Source: Acidobacteriaceae bacterium
GTDB lineage: Bacteria; Acidobacteriota; Terriglobia; Terriglobales; SbA1
Direction of reading: 5' to 3'
Assembly: GCA_003156615.1 (NCBI GenBank)
Contig: PMHI01000649.1
Location: 3,150-10,428, forward strand
Length of the DNA stretch: 7,279 nucleotides
Below, one piece after another: positions 1-5,399 of the stretch; position 1 is the first letter of the stretch; every line of letters starts with the position of its first letter. A program made the position numbers and the translations under genes. The notes under the pieces were generated by a model. It was not told the origin of the DNA. It made no database searches and saw only the letters and a list, made by a program, of their open reading frames with translations.

Positions 1-210
1 GAGCATGTGCCCACCTCGAAGGTGTCGACCTATGCGTATGTGAATCCGGTGGTCGCGGTGTTCTTAGGCTGGCTGATTCTGCACGAGCGCGTGGACCGCT
101 TTATTGTAATGGGGAGTGTGATTGTGGTGCTGTCGGTGATTCTGGTGACGAGCGCTAAGGTGAAAGAGAAGACTGTGGCGGAGGAATTGCCGGCGGTGGA
201 GGCGATGTAG
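1..210 (+). CDS. EamA/DMT-family transporter, C-terminal end (partial)
   Basis: The reading frame is open from the first base and ends with TAG at 208-210, giving the last 69 residues of a longer protein whose start lies outside the window. The piece begins EHVPTSKVSTYAYVNP and continues with two hydrophobic stretches (about residues 14-28 and 34-50) joined by a short LHERVDR loop. The run S-x-Y-x-Y-V-N-P-V-V-A followed by a membrane helix and a G/H-E-R loop is typical of the end of the second EamA repeat in drug/metabolite transporters, which are inner-membrane proteins with ten helices. The last 19 residues are charged and probably cytoplasmic. The substrate cannot be told from this fragment; family members export amino acids, metabolites or drugs. 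The family call is fairly secure; the partial state is simply the window edge. Confidence 0.85.
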   Translation, partial: EHVPTSKVSTYAYVNPVVAVFLGWLILHERVDRFIVMGSVIVVLSVILVTSAKVKEKTVAEELPAVEAM

Positions 211-231
211 CAGTTCTCAGTTCTCAGAAGT
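211..231. repeat. Heptanucleotide tandem repeat (CAGTTCT)
   Basis: Directly after the transporter stop codon, CAGTTCT occurs twice in tandem (211-217, 218-224), followed by a degenerate third unit CAGAAGT (225-231). The 7-base period and TTCTCAG core recur in two other gaps of this window (1702-1739 and 5258-5285). The function is unknown; it may be a replication-slippage product or a genome-wide dispersed intergenic repeat. Confidence 0.55.
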
Positions 232-283
232 TAGACATTTTCGAGTTGCATAGGTCTGTTTATTTCTCGAGTCTCTTTAATTT

Positions 284-534
284 TTAGCTCGCTTTTGCTT
301 TTTTACTTTGAGGCTTCTTCGTCTTCTGGCCGATAAGAAGCCATCCGCCGGGCTGCCATGGCCAGCGCGGCGGCTTGGCGGATTCCTGGGGAATGATACG
401 GAATGCGGGGCGGACTACGAACAGGCGGTCGGTGACGTCGTGACGGGGCCGTGGGTGAATTCCTTGCGGTGGGCGGCGACGAGGAGGGGACCGACTTTCA
501 GGGTGGGCGGCTTGTCCTCGGCTGCGGGACCACC
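284..534 (-). pseudogene. Frameshifted remnant of a small unidentified protein gene
   Basis: Two adjacent minus-strand frames each look protein-like and join into one sensible polypeptide if one base is added near 433-434. The upstream part (534 down to about 434) reads GGPAAEDKPPTLKVGPLLV, then AAHRKEFTHGPVTTS. The downstream part (about 433 down to the TAA at 284-286) reads TDRLFVVRPAFRIIPQE, then SAKPPRWPWQPGGWLLIGQ and a Lys-rich end. Adding one base in TCACC gives a seamless VTTSTDRLFVV junction. In the upstream frame a TAA stop (535-537) lies immediately before the first residue and there is no start codon, so the 5' end is also lost or altered. I do not recognise the family. The alternative is chance open frames in GC-rich DNA, but the change of frame at one point, with hydrophobic and Trp/Pro-rich patterning on both sides, argues for a decayed gene or a sequencing error. 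The remaining gap (232-283 and 538-610) shows no convincing feature. Confidence 0.4.
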
Positions 535-610
535 TTAGGAGCGCCGTGATTTTACAGTGCAGTTGCCTCGTGCATCGGCACGGTGGGGTTGAGATTGCAG
601 TAGAATTACC

Positions 611-1696
611 ATGAGTTGCCCTGGTGCGATGAGTTTCGCTCATGATCCCCGTATGGCTGTGAGCGGTGAAGGCCAGACAACTTTCCCGCAAGAAGCGGCT
701 TCTGATCAGGGTATGCACGTGTTGGCGACAGGGCGGCAGGCTCCGCGGATTCTGGTGGTGGACGACCATCCTACGATTGCCGGGCTGATGAGCCAATTGC
801 TCAGCCAGCGCGGCTACGAGGTGGTGACGGCGGCGGATGCGGAGCAGGCTGCCGCGGAGGTGCGGCGGCAAGCGCCTGACCTGATTCTGTCGGATGTAAA
901 AATGCCGGGGAAGTCGGGCTATGAACTATGCCGTGAACTCAAAGCGGACCCGGCAACCCGGCTGATCCCTTTCGTGCTAATCACGGGATTGAGCGACAGC
1001 GCTGACAAGGTACGGGGGATTGAAGCGGGAGCGGACGACTTCCTGAACAAGCCGGTGCTGGCGGAGGAGTTAACGGCACGCGTAAAGTCGCTGCTGCGGG
1101 TGAAGGAGTTCACCGACGAGTTGGAGACGGCGGATTCGGTGCTGTGCACGCTGGGGTTGGCCGTGGAAAGCCGTGACCCATACACCGAAGGGCACTGCGA
1201 GCGGCTGGCAGCGCGCGCTGCGGATTTGGGACGGCATCTGGGACTGGATACAGATTCGATCGTGGCATTGCGGCGCGGGGGATATCTGCACGACCTGGGT
1301 AAGATCGCCGTGCCGGATGCGATTCTGAAGAAAGGCACGGACTTGACGCTGCAGGAGTGGGAGATCATGAAGGTGCATCCGGTGACCGGGGAAAATATCT
1401 GCAAGCCGCTGAAATCATTGAGGCTGGTACTGCCGATTATCCGCCATCATCATGAGCACGCGGATGGGTCGGGCTATCCCGACGGATTGCGGGCTGGTGA
1501 GATCCCGCTGCTGTCACGAGTTTTGCAGGTGGTGGATGTGTACGATGCGTTGCGCACGGCGAGGCCCTACAAGCTTGCGCTGGGGCATGATGAGGCCGCG
1601 CAAACCATGCGCGAGGAAGCCCGCCAGGGCTTGTGGGACGCCGAACTGGTAAATGAGTTTTTCAGCATGCTAGTGGAAAAACGCAGCGTGGCGTGA
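611..1696 (+). CDS. Response regulator with HD-GYP c-di-GMP phosphodiesterase domain
   Basis: A two-domain cytoplasmic signalling protein of 361 residues from the first ATG. Residues about 46-165 form a REC receiver: acidic pair D51/D52, phospho-acceptor D95 in LSDVKMPG, T125, and K147 in NKP. Residues about 171-361 form an HD-GYP domain with the full motif set: H195, H227-D228 with G230-K231, H256-P257, H280-H281-E282, DGSGYP at 285-290, and VDVYDAL at 307-314. The family hydrolyses cyclic di-GMP; intact motifs suggest an active enzyme controlled by phosphorylation, though no partner kinase is visible. The start is uncertain: ATGs at 611, 629, 653 and 713 all lack a good ribosome site. The first 34 codons have much poorer G/C at third positions (about 40%) than the codons after 713 (nearly 80% by hand count). 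The start at 713, ten residues before the REC fold, would give 327 residues and is a strong alternative. The gene stands alone. Confidence 0.93.
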   Translation: MSCPGAMSFAHDPRMAVSGEGQTTFPQEAASDQGMHVLATGRQAPRILVVDDHPTIAGLMSQLLSQRGYEVVTAADAEQAAAEVRRQAPDLILSDVKMPGKSGYELCRELKADPATRLIPFVLITGLSDSADKVRGIEAGADDFLNKPVLAEELTARVKSLLRVKEFTDELETADSVLCTLGLAVESRDPYTEGHCERLAARAADLGRHLGLDTDSIVALRRGGYLHDLGKIAVPDAILKKGTDLTLQEWEIMKVHPVTGENICKPLKSLRLVLPIIRHHHEHADGSGYPDGLRAGEIPLLSRVLQVVDVYDALRTARPYKLALGHDEAAQTMREEARQGLWDAELVNEFFSMLVEKRSVA

Positions 1697-1701
1697 AAGG
1701 C

Positions 1702-1739
1702 ACTTTCCAGTTTCTAGTTTCGAGTCCTCCTGTTCTCAG
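1702..1739. repeat. Degenerate heptanucleotide repeat
   Basis: Five consecutive 7-base units follow the HD-GYP stop: ACTTTCC, AGTTTCT, AGTTTCG, AGTCCTC, CTGTTCT, then CAG. They share the period and TTCTC-like core of the repeats at 211-231 and 5258-5285. This is direct sequence observation; no function is known to me. Confidence 0.5.
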
Positions 1740-1761
1740 CCGGCTCTTTACGACGTACAAT
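1733..1761 (+). promoter_or_regulatory. Possible sigma-70 promoter for the glycosyltransferase gene
   Basis: TTCTCA (1733-1738, 4 of 6 matches to the -35 consensus) is separated by 17 bases from TACAAT (1756-1761, 5 of 6 matches to the -10 consensus). This would place the transcript start near 1768, about 95 bases before the TTG start. The -35 overlaps the heptad repeat, so its match could be accidental. Confidence 0.25.
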
Positions 1762-1862
1762 GGCGAAGCAATTGTCGCGGCAACGGGTTTGAGGCTCGAG
1801 ACATCTTAAGTGTTCGCCCAAGCCGCCTGCCGGAAGATGAGTGCCGTGCCCGGGAATCCAGA

Positions 1863-2654
1863 TTGAAGGACATCACCTACAGCATCGTTATTCCGGCCTA
1901 CAACGAGGGCGCGCGCCTGGGGGCGACTCTCGAGAAGGTCCTGAAATACGTGCGCGAGCAGGGATGGAATGCGGAAGTGATCGTGGTAAACGACGGGTCG
2001 CGGGACAACACGGCGGAATTGGTGCGGGGATTTGCGAAAAAGGATCCCATGCTGCGGTTAGTGGAAAATCCGGACAACCGCGGCAAAGGCTTCAGCGTGC
2101 GTAATGGGATGCTGAATGCGCGGGGCGAAGTGATCGTTTTCAGTGACGCAGACTTATCTTCTCCTATTGAAGAGATGCCGAAGTTGTTGGCGGCGCTCGG
2201 GGCGGGGGCAGACATCGCGATTGGCTCGCGCTGGCTGCGGGCGGAATTGCAGACGCAGCGGCAGTCACTGCACCGGCAGGTATTTGGAAGAGTGTTCAAT
2301 TTATTGCTGAAGATTATTTTGGGGCTGCGATTCAAAGACACGCAGTGCGGGTTTAAGGCTTTCACGCGGCAGGCGACGCAGACGATCCTGCCGCTGCAGC
2401 GCATCGAGCGCTGGGGCTTCGATCCGGAGATTCTTTTCCTGGCGGGCAAGTTCGGGTTTCGGGTGGAGGAAGTGCCCGTGCTTTGGGGTCATAGCGGAGA
2501 CACACGGATTCATCCGCTACTGGACGGAGCGCGCATGTTTCAGGAGATGGTGCGCATCCGGTGGTATGACTTGACCGGAAAGTATGACAGCGGGGTCGCG
2601 GTGAGAGCGCAAGCAGTGAAGACGCTGCCTGAGGGGCCCTCGCCGAGAGTTTGA
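1863..2654 (+). CDS. Family 2 glycosyltransferase, polyprenyl-phosphate sugar transferase type
   Basis: A 263-residue GT-A fold enzyme of the dolichyl-phosphate glucose/mannose synthase group, which transfers a sugar from a nucleotide donor to a lipid-phosphate carrier at the inner membrane face. Visible motifs in order: IPAYNE (10-15), VNDGSRDNT (42-50), NRGKGFSVRNG (72-82), the metal- and nucleotide-binding SDADLSSP (94-101), GSR (121-123), DTQCGFKAF (159-167) and RWGFDPEIL (183-191). There are no C-terminal membrane helices, so it is the short soluble or peripheral type and probably works with a separate flippase or transferase. The start is TTG at 1863, chosen because no ATG or GTG lies in frame upstream and the fold begins at residue 6; GGGA at 1852-1855 is a weak ribosome site. 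The frame stays open upstream to at least 1740 without a standard start. The donor sugar cannot be determined. The gene converges on leuB with 3 bases between stop codons. Confidence 0.9.
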   Translation: MKDITYSIVIPAYNEGARLGATLEKVLKYVREQGWNAEVIVVNDGSRDNTAELVRGFAKKDPMLRLVENPDNRGKGFSVRNGMLNARGEVIVFSDADLSSPIEEMPKLLAALGAGADIAIGSRWLRAELQTQRQSLHRQVFGRVFNLLLKIILGLRFKDTQCGFKAFTRQATQTILPLQRIERWGFDPEILFLAGKFGFRVEEVPVLWGHSGDTRIHPLLDGARMFQEMVRIRWYDLTGKYDSGVAVRAQAVKTLPEGPSPRV

Positions 2655-2657
2655 AAA

Positions 2658-3761
2658 TCAAGCCAATTTCCGTTTCGCAGCTGCCGCCAATTCCTTCAAC
2701 GATTGAACCACCTGTTGACCCATCGCGGTGGTTGGGGTCGGCATTTCACCTGCTCTGACCAGGTCGGCGGTGCGATGGCCGTGATTCAGCACCGTGCTGA
2801 CCGCGTTCTCGATGCAGGTTGCTTCTTGTTCTAATTCGAAGGAATGGCGGAGCAGCAGGGCAGCGGAAAGGATCGCCCCGAGCGGATTCGCGATTCCCTT
2901 GCCAGCAATATCAGGCGCGGAGCCGTGGACCGGCTCGTACACACCCACCGGGCCGCCGATGCTGGCGGAGGCCAGCAAGCCTAGCGACCCTACAACTCCA
3001 CCAGCCTGGTCGGAGAGAATATCGCCAAACATATTTTCGGTGAGGAGCACGTCGAAATCTTTGGGGCGCTCGACCAGCGACATGGCCGCGGAATCCACAT
3101 ACATGTGGGTGAGTTGAACTCCGGGATAGTCTTTCGCGCAGCGGGTGACCACCTCGCGCCATAGGCGGGAGCACTCGAGCACATTGGCTTTGTCGACGGA
3201 GAGAACCTTCTGGCGGCGTTTGAGCGCCAGGTCGAAGGCGACGCGGGCGATGCGCTCGATGGCCGGCTCGCCGTACGTCATGGTGTTGGTGGCGACGCGA
3301 GAGCCGGGCGCGCCTGCGATAGAACGCGGTTCGCCGAAATAGAGTCCTCCAAGCAACTCGCGGACGATCATTATGTCGGTGCCGCGAACTAGATTTGCAC
3401 GCAGCGGGGAACAGTCTTCGAGCGCCGGAAAGCAAATGGCGGGACGCAGGTTGGCGTAGGCGCCGAGTTCGCGGCGCAGGCGGAGGAGTCCGGCTTCGGG
3501 GCGAAGGTGGTTGGGATAATGATCGAAAGCGGGACTGCCCACTGCACCGAGCAGGACTGCGGAAGAAGAAAGGCACGCCTGGATTGTGTCGGCGGGTAGA
3601 GGATCATTGGCGACTGCTAGGGCCGCGCCGCCGATGTTTTTGCGCTGGAGCTGAACGTGATGTCCAAATGCGTCGGCAGCGGCTTGAAGAACCAGGATCG
3701 CTTGTTCGGTGACTTCGGGACCGATACCGTCGCCAGGGAGGATGGTGAGGTTCAGGAGCAT
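2658..3761 (-). CDS. leuB: 3-isopropylmalate dehydrogenase
   Basis: The 367-residue protein matches the family's usual length from end to end. It oxidises and decarboxylates 3-isopropylmalate to 2-oxoisocaproate with NAD+, the third step of leucine biosynthesis in the cytoplasm. Visible landmarks: LPGDGIGPEV (8-17), substrate arginines R96, R106 in NLRP and R134, Y141 in GGLYFGEPR, catalytic K191 in SVDKANVLE, metal ligands D223, D247 and D251 in ENMFGDILSDQAGG, and the NAD-binding EPVHGSAPDIAGKGIANP (276-293). Spacing agrees with the known Thermus enzyme positions with small constant offsets, and the leucine-pathway context supports IPMDH over tartrate or homoisocitrate relatives. The start is the ATG at 3759-3761, next to the glycine-rich motif; no clear ribosome site precedes it. 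It lies 112 bases downstream of leuA and is probably co-transcribed with it. Confidence 0.97.
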   Translation of the reverse strand: MLLNLTILPGDGIGPEVTEQAILVLQAAADAFGHHVQLQRKNIGGAALAVANDPLPADTIQACLSSSAVLLGAVGSPAFDHYPNHLRPEAGLLRLRRELGAYANLRPAICFPALEDCSPLRANLVRGTDIMIVRELLGGLYFGEPRSIAGAPGSRVATNTMTYGEPAIERIARVAFDLALKRRQKVLSVDKANVLECSRLWREVVTRCAKDYPGVQLTHMYVDSAAMSLVERPKDFDVLLTENMFGDILSDQAGGVVGSLGLLASASIGGPVGVYEPVHGSAPDIAGKGIANPLGAILSAALLLRHSFELEQEATCIENAVSTVLNHGHRTADLVRAGEMPTPTTAMGQQVVQSLKELAAAAKRKLA

Positions 3762-3843
3762 GCGGGGATTAGTTTAATGGAAACTGCTTTGCGGTGCAGG
3801 CCGGGTTCGCGCGGCGGACAAGCCGAGGGCGTCTGTCCCCAGA

Positions 3844-3861
3844 TCGACCTTCCGAGGTCGA
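3844..3861 (-). other. Hairpin in the leuA-leuB gap
   Basis: TCGACCT (3844-3850) and AGGTCGA (3855-3861) are perfect inverted repeats around a 4-base loop. On the transcribed minus strand the hairpin begins 12 bases after the leuA stop codon. There is no T-run after it on the minus strand, so it is not a classical terminator; it may be a processing or stability element between the two cistrons. This is a visible structure with inferred function. Confidence 0.5.
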
Positions 3862-3873
3862 CCGAGAAAACGG

Positions 3874-5226
3874 CTACACGCCCCAGAGATAGTCTTCCTG
3901 CTGCTGATCGGGATGGCGATCGCCGGGGATGCCCAGGGGCATGCCGAAGGCGCTGGTTTGCGACGCCATGGGAAACGGCCGAGGTGTTTCGGAGGTTGAG
4001 GCGCTGGCAGCCGCGGCGACCGCCATGGGGAGGGGCTCGAACAGCGGAGTGGCGGAGGCGGCGGGTTTGTGGGTGTCACGGATCAATTCGAGCAGGTGAT
4101 GATCCTCGACGTGCTTGATCTTGTCCGCCAGGCGGACGAAGCGGCGATAGATGTCATCAAGGGCGCGGCGGTCGAACTGGTAGCCGAGCTGTTCGCAGCG
4201 AATAGCGAGGGCGTGGCGGCCGGAGTGCTTGCCCAGCACGAGTTTGGAATCGGGCACGCCTACCGATTGCGGCGTCATGATTTCATAGGTCAACGGGTTC
4301 TTGAGTACGCCATCCTGGTGGATGCCGGCTTCGTGGGCGAAGGCGTTGCGTCCGATGATGGCCTTGTTGGGCTGCACGGGCACGCCGGTGATTTCGCTCA
4401 ACAGCTGGCTGGCGGGGAACAGATGTTCCGTGGCGATGGCCGTTTCGTAGGGATAGCGGTCGTGACGAACCCGCATGGCCATCGCGATCTCTTCGAGCGA
4501 GGCGTTGCCGGCACGTTCGCCAATGCCGTTGATGGTGCACTCGACCTGGCGGGCTCCAGCGGCGACGGCAGCCATGGTGTTGGCTACAGCCATGCCGAGG
4601 TCGTTGTGGCAATGGGCAGAGATAGTGACGTTCTCGATTCCCTTCACGCGGCGGCGGATGGTTGCGATCAGCTCGCCGAACTCGGAAGGCACGGTGTAGC
4701 CGACGGTATCGGGGATATTGAGGGTGGTGGCGCCGGCCTCGACAACCGCTTCGAGCACCTGGCAGAGGAATTCAGGGTCGGTGCGAGTGGCATCTTCGGG
4801 GGAAAATTCGACATCCGGACAGAGCGACTTGGCGAAGGCAACCGCTTCGCGGGCCTGGGCCAGGCATTCCTCGCGCGTGATGCGCAGCTTGTATTGCAAG
4901 TGAATGTCGGAGGTGGCCAGGAAGACGTGAATGCGCGGGCGGGCGGCGTCTTTCAGGGCTTCCCAGGCGCGCTCGATATCGGGGCAGCAGGCGCGGGCCA
5001 ATCCTGCAATGATGGGGCGACGGATCACTGCCGCGATGGCCTTCACGGCCGAGAAGTCGCCGTCGGAGGCGATGGGAAATCCGGCTTCGATTACGTCGAT
5101 ACCGAGACGGTCGAGTTGATGCGCCAGGCGCAATTTTTCCTGGTGGTTCATGCTGCAACCGGGCGATTGTTCTCCGTCGCGTAGGGTGGTGTCGAAAACG
5201 GTAATGCGGACCTGCTCCGTAGCCAT
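3874..5226 (-). CDS. leuA: 2-isopropylmalate synthase lacking the C-terminal regulatory domain
   Basis: Condenses acetyl-CoA with 2-oxoisovalerate, the committed step of leucine biosynthesis. The HMGL-like TIM barrel covers residues about 6-275: [13 protein letters not shown] (11-23) with catalytic R16 and metal ligand D17, metal ligands H205 and H207 in SAHCHND, and GERAGN (236-241). Linker subdomains follow with [13 protein letters not shown] (294-306), [10 protein letters not shown] (331-340) and a helix ending near ELIRD (380-384). Usual enzymes of this type have about 510-520 residues and end in a leucine-binding domain; this one stops at 450. Residues 386-450 are instead rich in Pro, Ala, Ser and Met, and the protein ends [10 protein letters not shown]. 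None of the three minus frames of this stretch resembles the regulatory domain. The ATG at 5226 is preceded by GAGGAAGG (5230-5237), a strong ribosome site. Homocitrate or citramalate synthase activity is less likely beside leuB but not excluded. Confidence 0.93.
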   Translation of the reverse strand: MATEQVRITVFDTTLRDGEQSPGCSMNHQEKLRLAHQLDRLGIDVIEAGFPIASDGDFSAVKAIAAVIRRPIIAGLARACCPDIERAWEALKDAARPRIHVFLATSDIHLQYKLRITREECLAQAREAVAFAKSLCPDVEFSPEDATRTDPEFLCQVLEAVVEAGATTLNIPDTVGYTVPSEFGELIATIRRRVKGIENVTISAHCHNDLGMAVANTMAAVAAGARQVECTINGIGERAGNASLEEIAMAMRVRHDRYPYETAIATEHLFPASQLLSEITGVPVQPNKAIIGRNAFAHEAGIHQDGVLKNPLTYEIMTPQSVGVPDSKLVLGKHSGRHALAIRCEQLGYQFDRRALDDIYRRFVRLADKIKHVEDHHLLELIRDTHKPAASATPLFEPLPMAVAAAASASTSETPRPFPMASQTSAFGMPLGIPGDRHPDQQQEDYLWGV

Positions 5227-5229
5227 GGG

Positions 5230-5237
5230 CCTTCCTC
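5230..5237 (-). promoter_or_regulatory. Ribosome binding site of leuA
   Basis: GAGGAAGG on the minus strand ends 3 bases before the ATG, with AGGA centred about 8 bases upstream. It fixes the leuA start at 5226, consistent with the [10 protein letters not shown] motif beginning at residue 11. Confidence 0.6.
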
Positions 5238-5257
5238 AAAAACGAGATGATCGAATC

Positions 5258-5285
5258 GAACTCTGTTCTCTGAACTCTGGCTTCT
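5258..5285. repeat. Heptanucleotide repeat in the leuA leader
   Basis: Four consecutive 7-base units: GAACTCT, GTTCTCT, GAACTCT, GGCTTCT. The shared pattern is GNNCTCT or close to it. It lies between the leuA ribosome site and the AT-rich operator region, probably in the leuA 5' untranslated leader. It has the same period as the repeats at 211-231 and 1702-1739. Confidence 0.5.
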
Positions 5286-5314
5286 ATGGTACGGGGCTTA
5301 GGGGCTGAAGCAAA

Positions 5315-5360
5315 ACTTATAATTGTTAAGTGATCATTAGATGATCTTATATGATAAGAT
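5315..5360. promoter_or_regulatory. Cluster of three dyads between leuA and lysR (candidate LysR operator)
   Basis: Three adjacent symmetric elements lie in an AT-rich island that contrasts with GC-rich surroundings. The first is ACTTA-N7-TAAGT (5315-5331), which fits the LysR-family T-N11-A rule (T5317 to A5329). The second is GATCAT-TAG-ATGATC (5332-5346), perfect with a 3-base spacer. The third is ATCTTAT-ATG-ATAAGAT (5344-5360), perfect with 7-base arms. The island ends 40 bases before the lysR ATG and 89 bases from the leuA start, as expected for a regulator that controls itself and the divergent gene. TATGAT at 5350-5355 could be a -10 for lysR but lacks a convincing -35. The symmetry is directly visible; binding by this LysR protein is inferred. 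Confidence 0.55.
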
Positions 5361-5387
5361 TTCCTAATAGAGATTGAAGTTTATATA

Positions 5388-5393
5388 AGAGGA
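5388..5393 (+). promoter_or_regulatory. Ribosome binding site of the lysR gene
   Basis: AGAGGA lies 6 bases before the ATG at 5400. It supports that start, which also puts the usual M-E-L-x-Q-L-x-x-F beginning of LysR proteins at residue 1. Confidence 0.6.
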
Positions 5394-5399
5394 TAGTAG

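Noticed and set aside
601..606. TAGAAT as a -10 box, also present at 7058-7063
   Set aside because: Both match the -10 consensus at 5 of 6 positions, but neither has a -35 at normal spacing. At 601 the transcript would start at or after the first ATG, which could fit a start at 713 but is too weak to list.
919..1404. Minus-strand open frames opposite the HD-GYP gene
   Set aside because: Shadows of the REC/HD-GYP coding sequence; Ser/Arg-rich composition and no family motifs.
1802..1839. CATCTT/AAGATG inverted repeat upstream of the glycosyltransferase
   Set aside because: Only a 6-base stem closing a 26-base loop; expected by chance and no riboswitch-like features seen.
2911..3576. 221-codon minus-strand frame overlapping leuB
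   Set aside because: Arg/Ser/Pro-rich alternate frame of leuB; leuB itself is intact.
4069..5184. Long plus-strand open frame of 371 codons opposite leuA
   Set aside because: It is the antisense shadow of leuA in GC-rich DNA; the minus strand encodes a full, motif-complete enzyme, and this frame shows only repetitive Gly/Asp/Val-rich composition with no recognisable domain.
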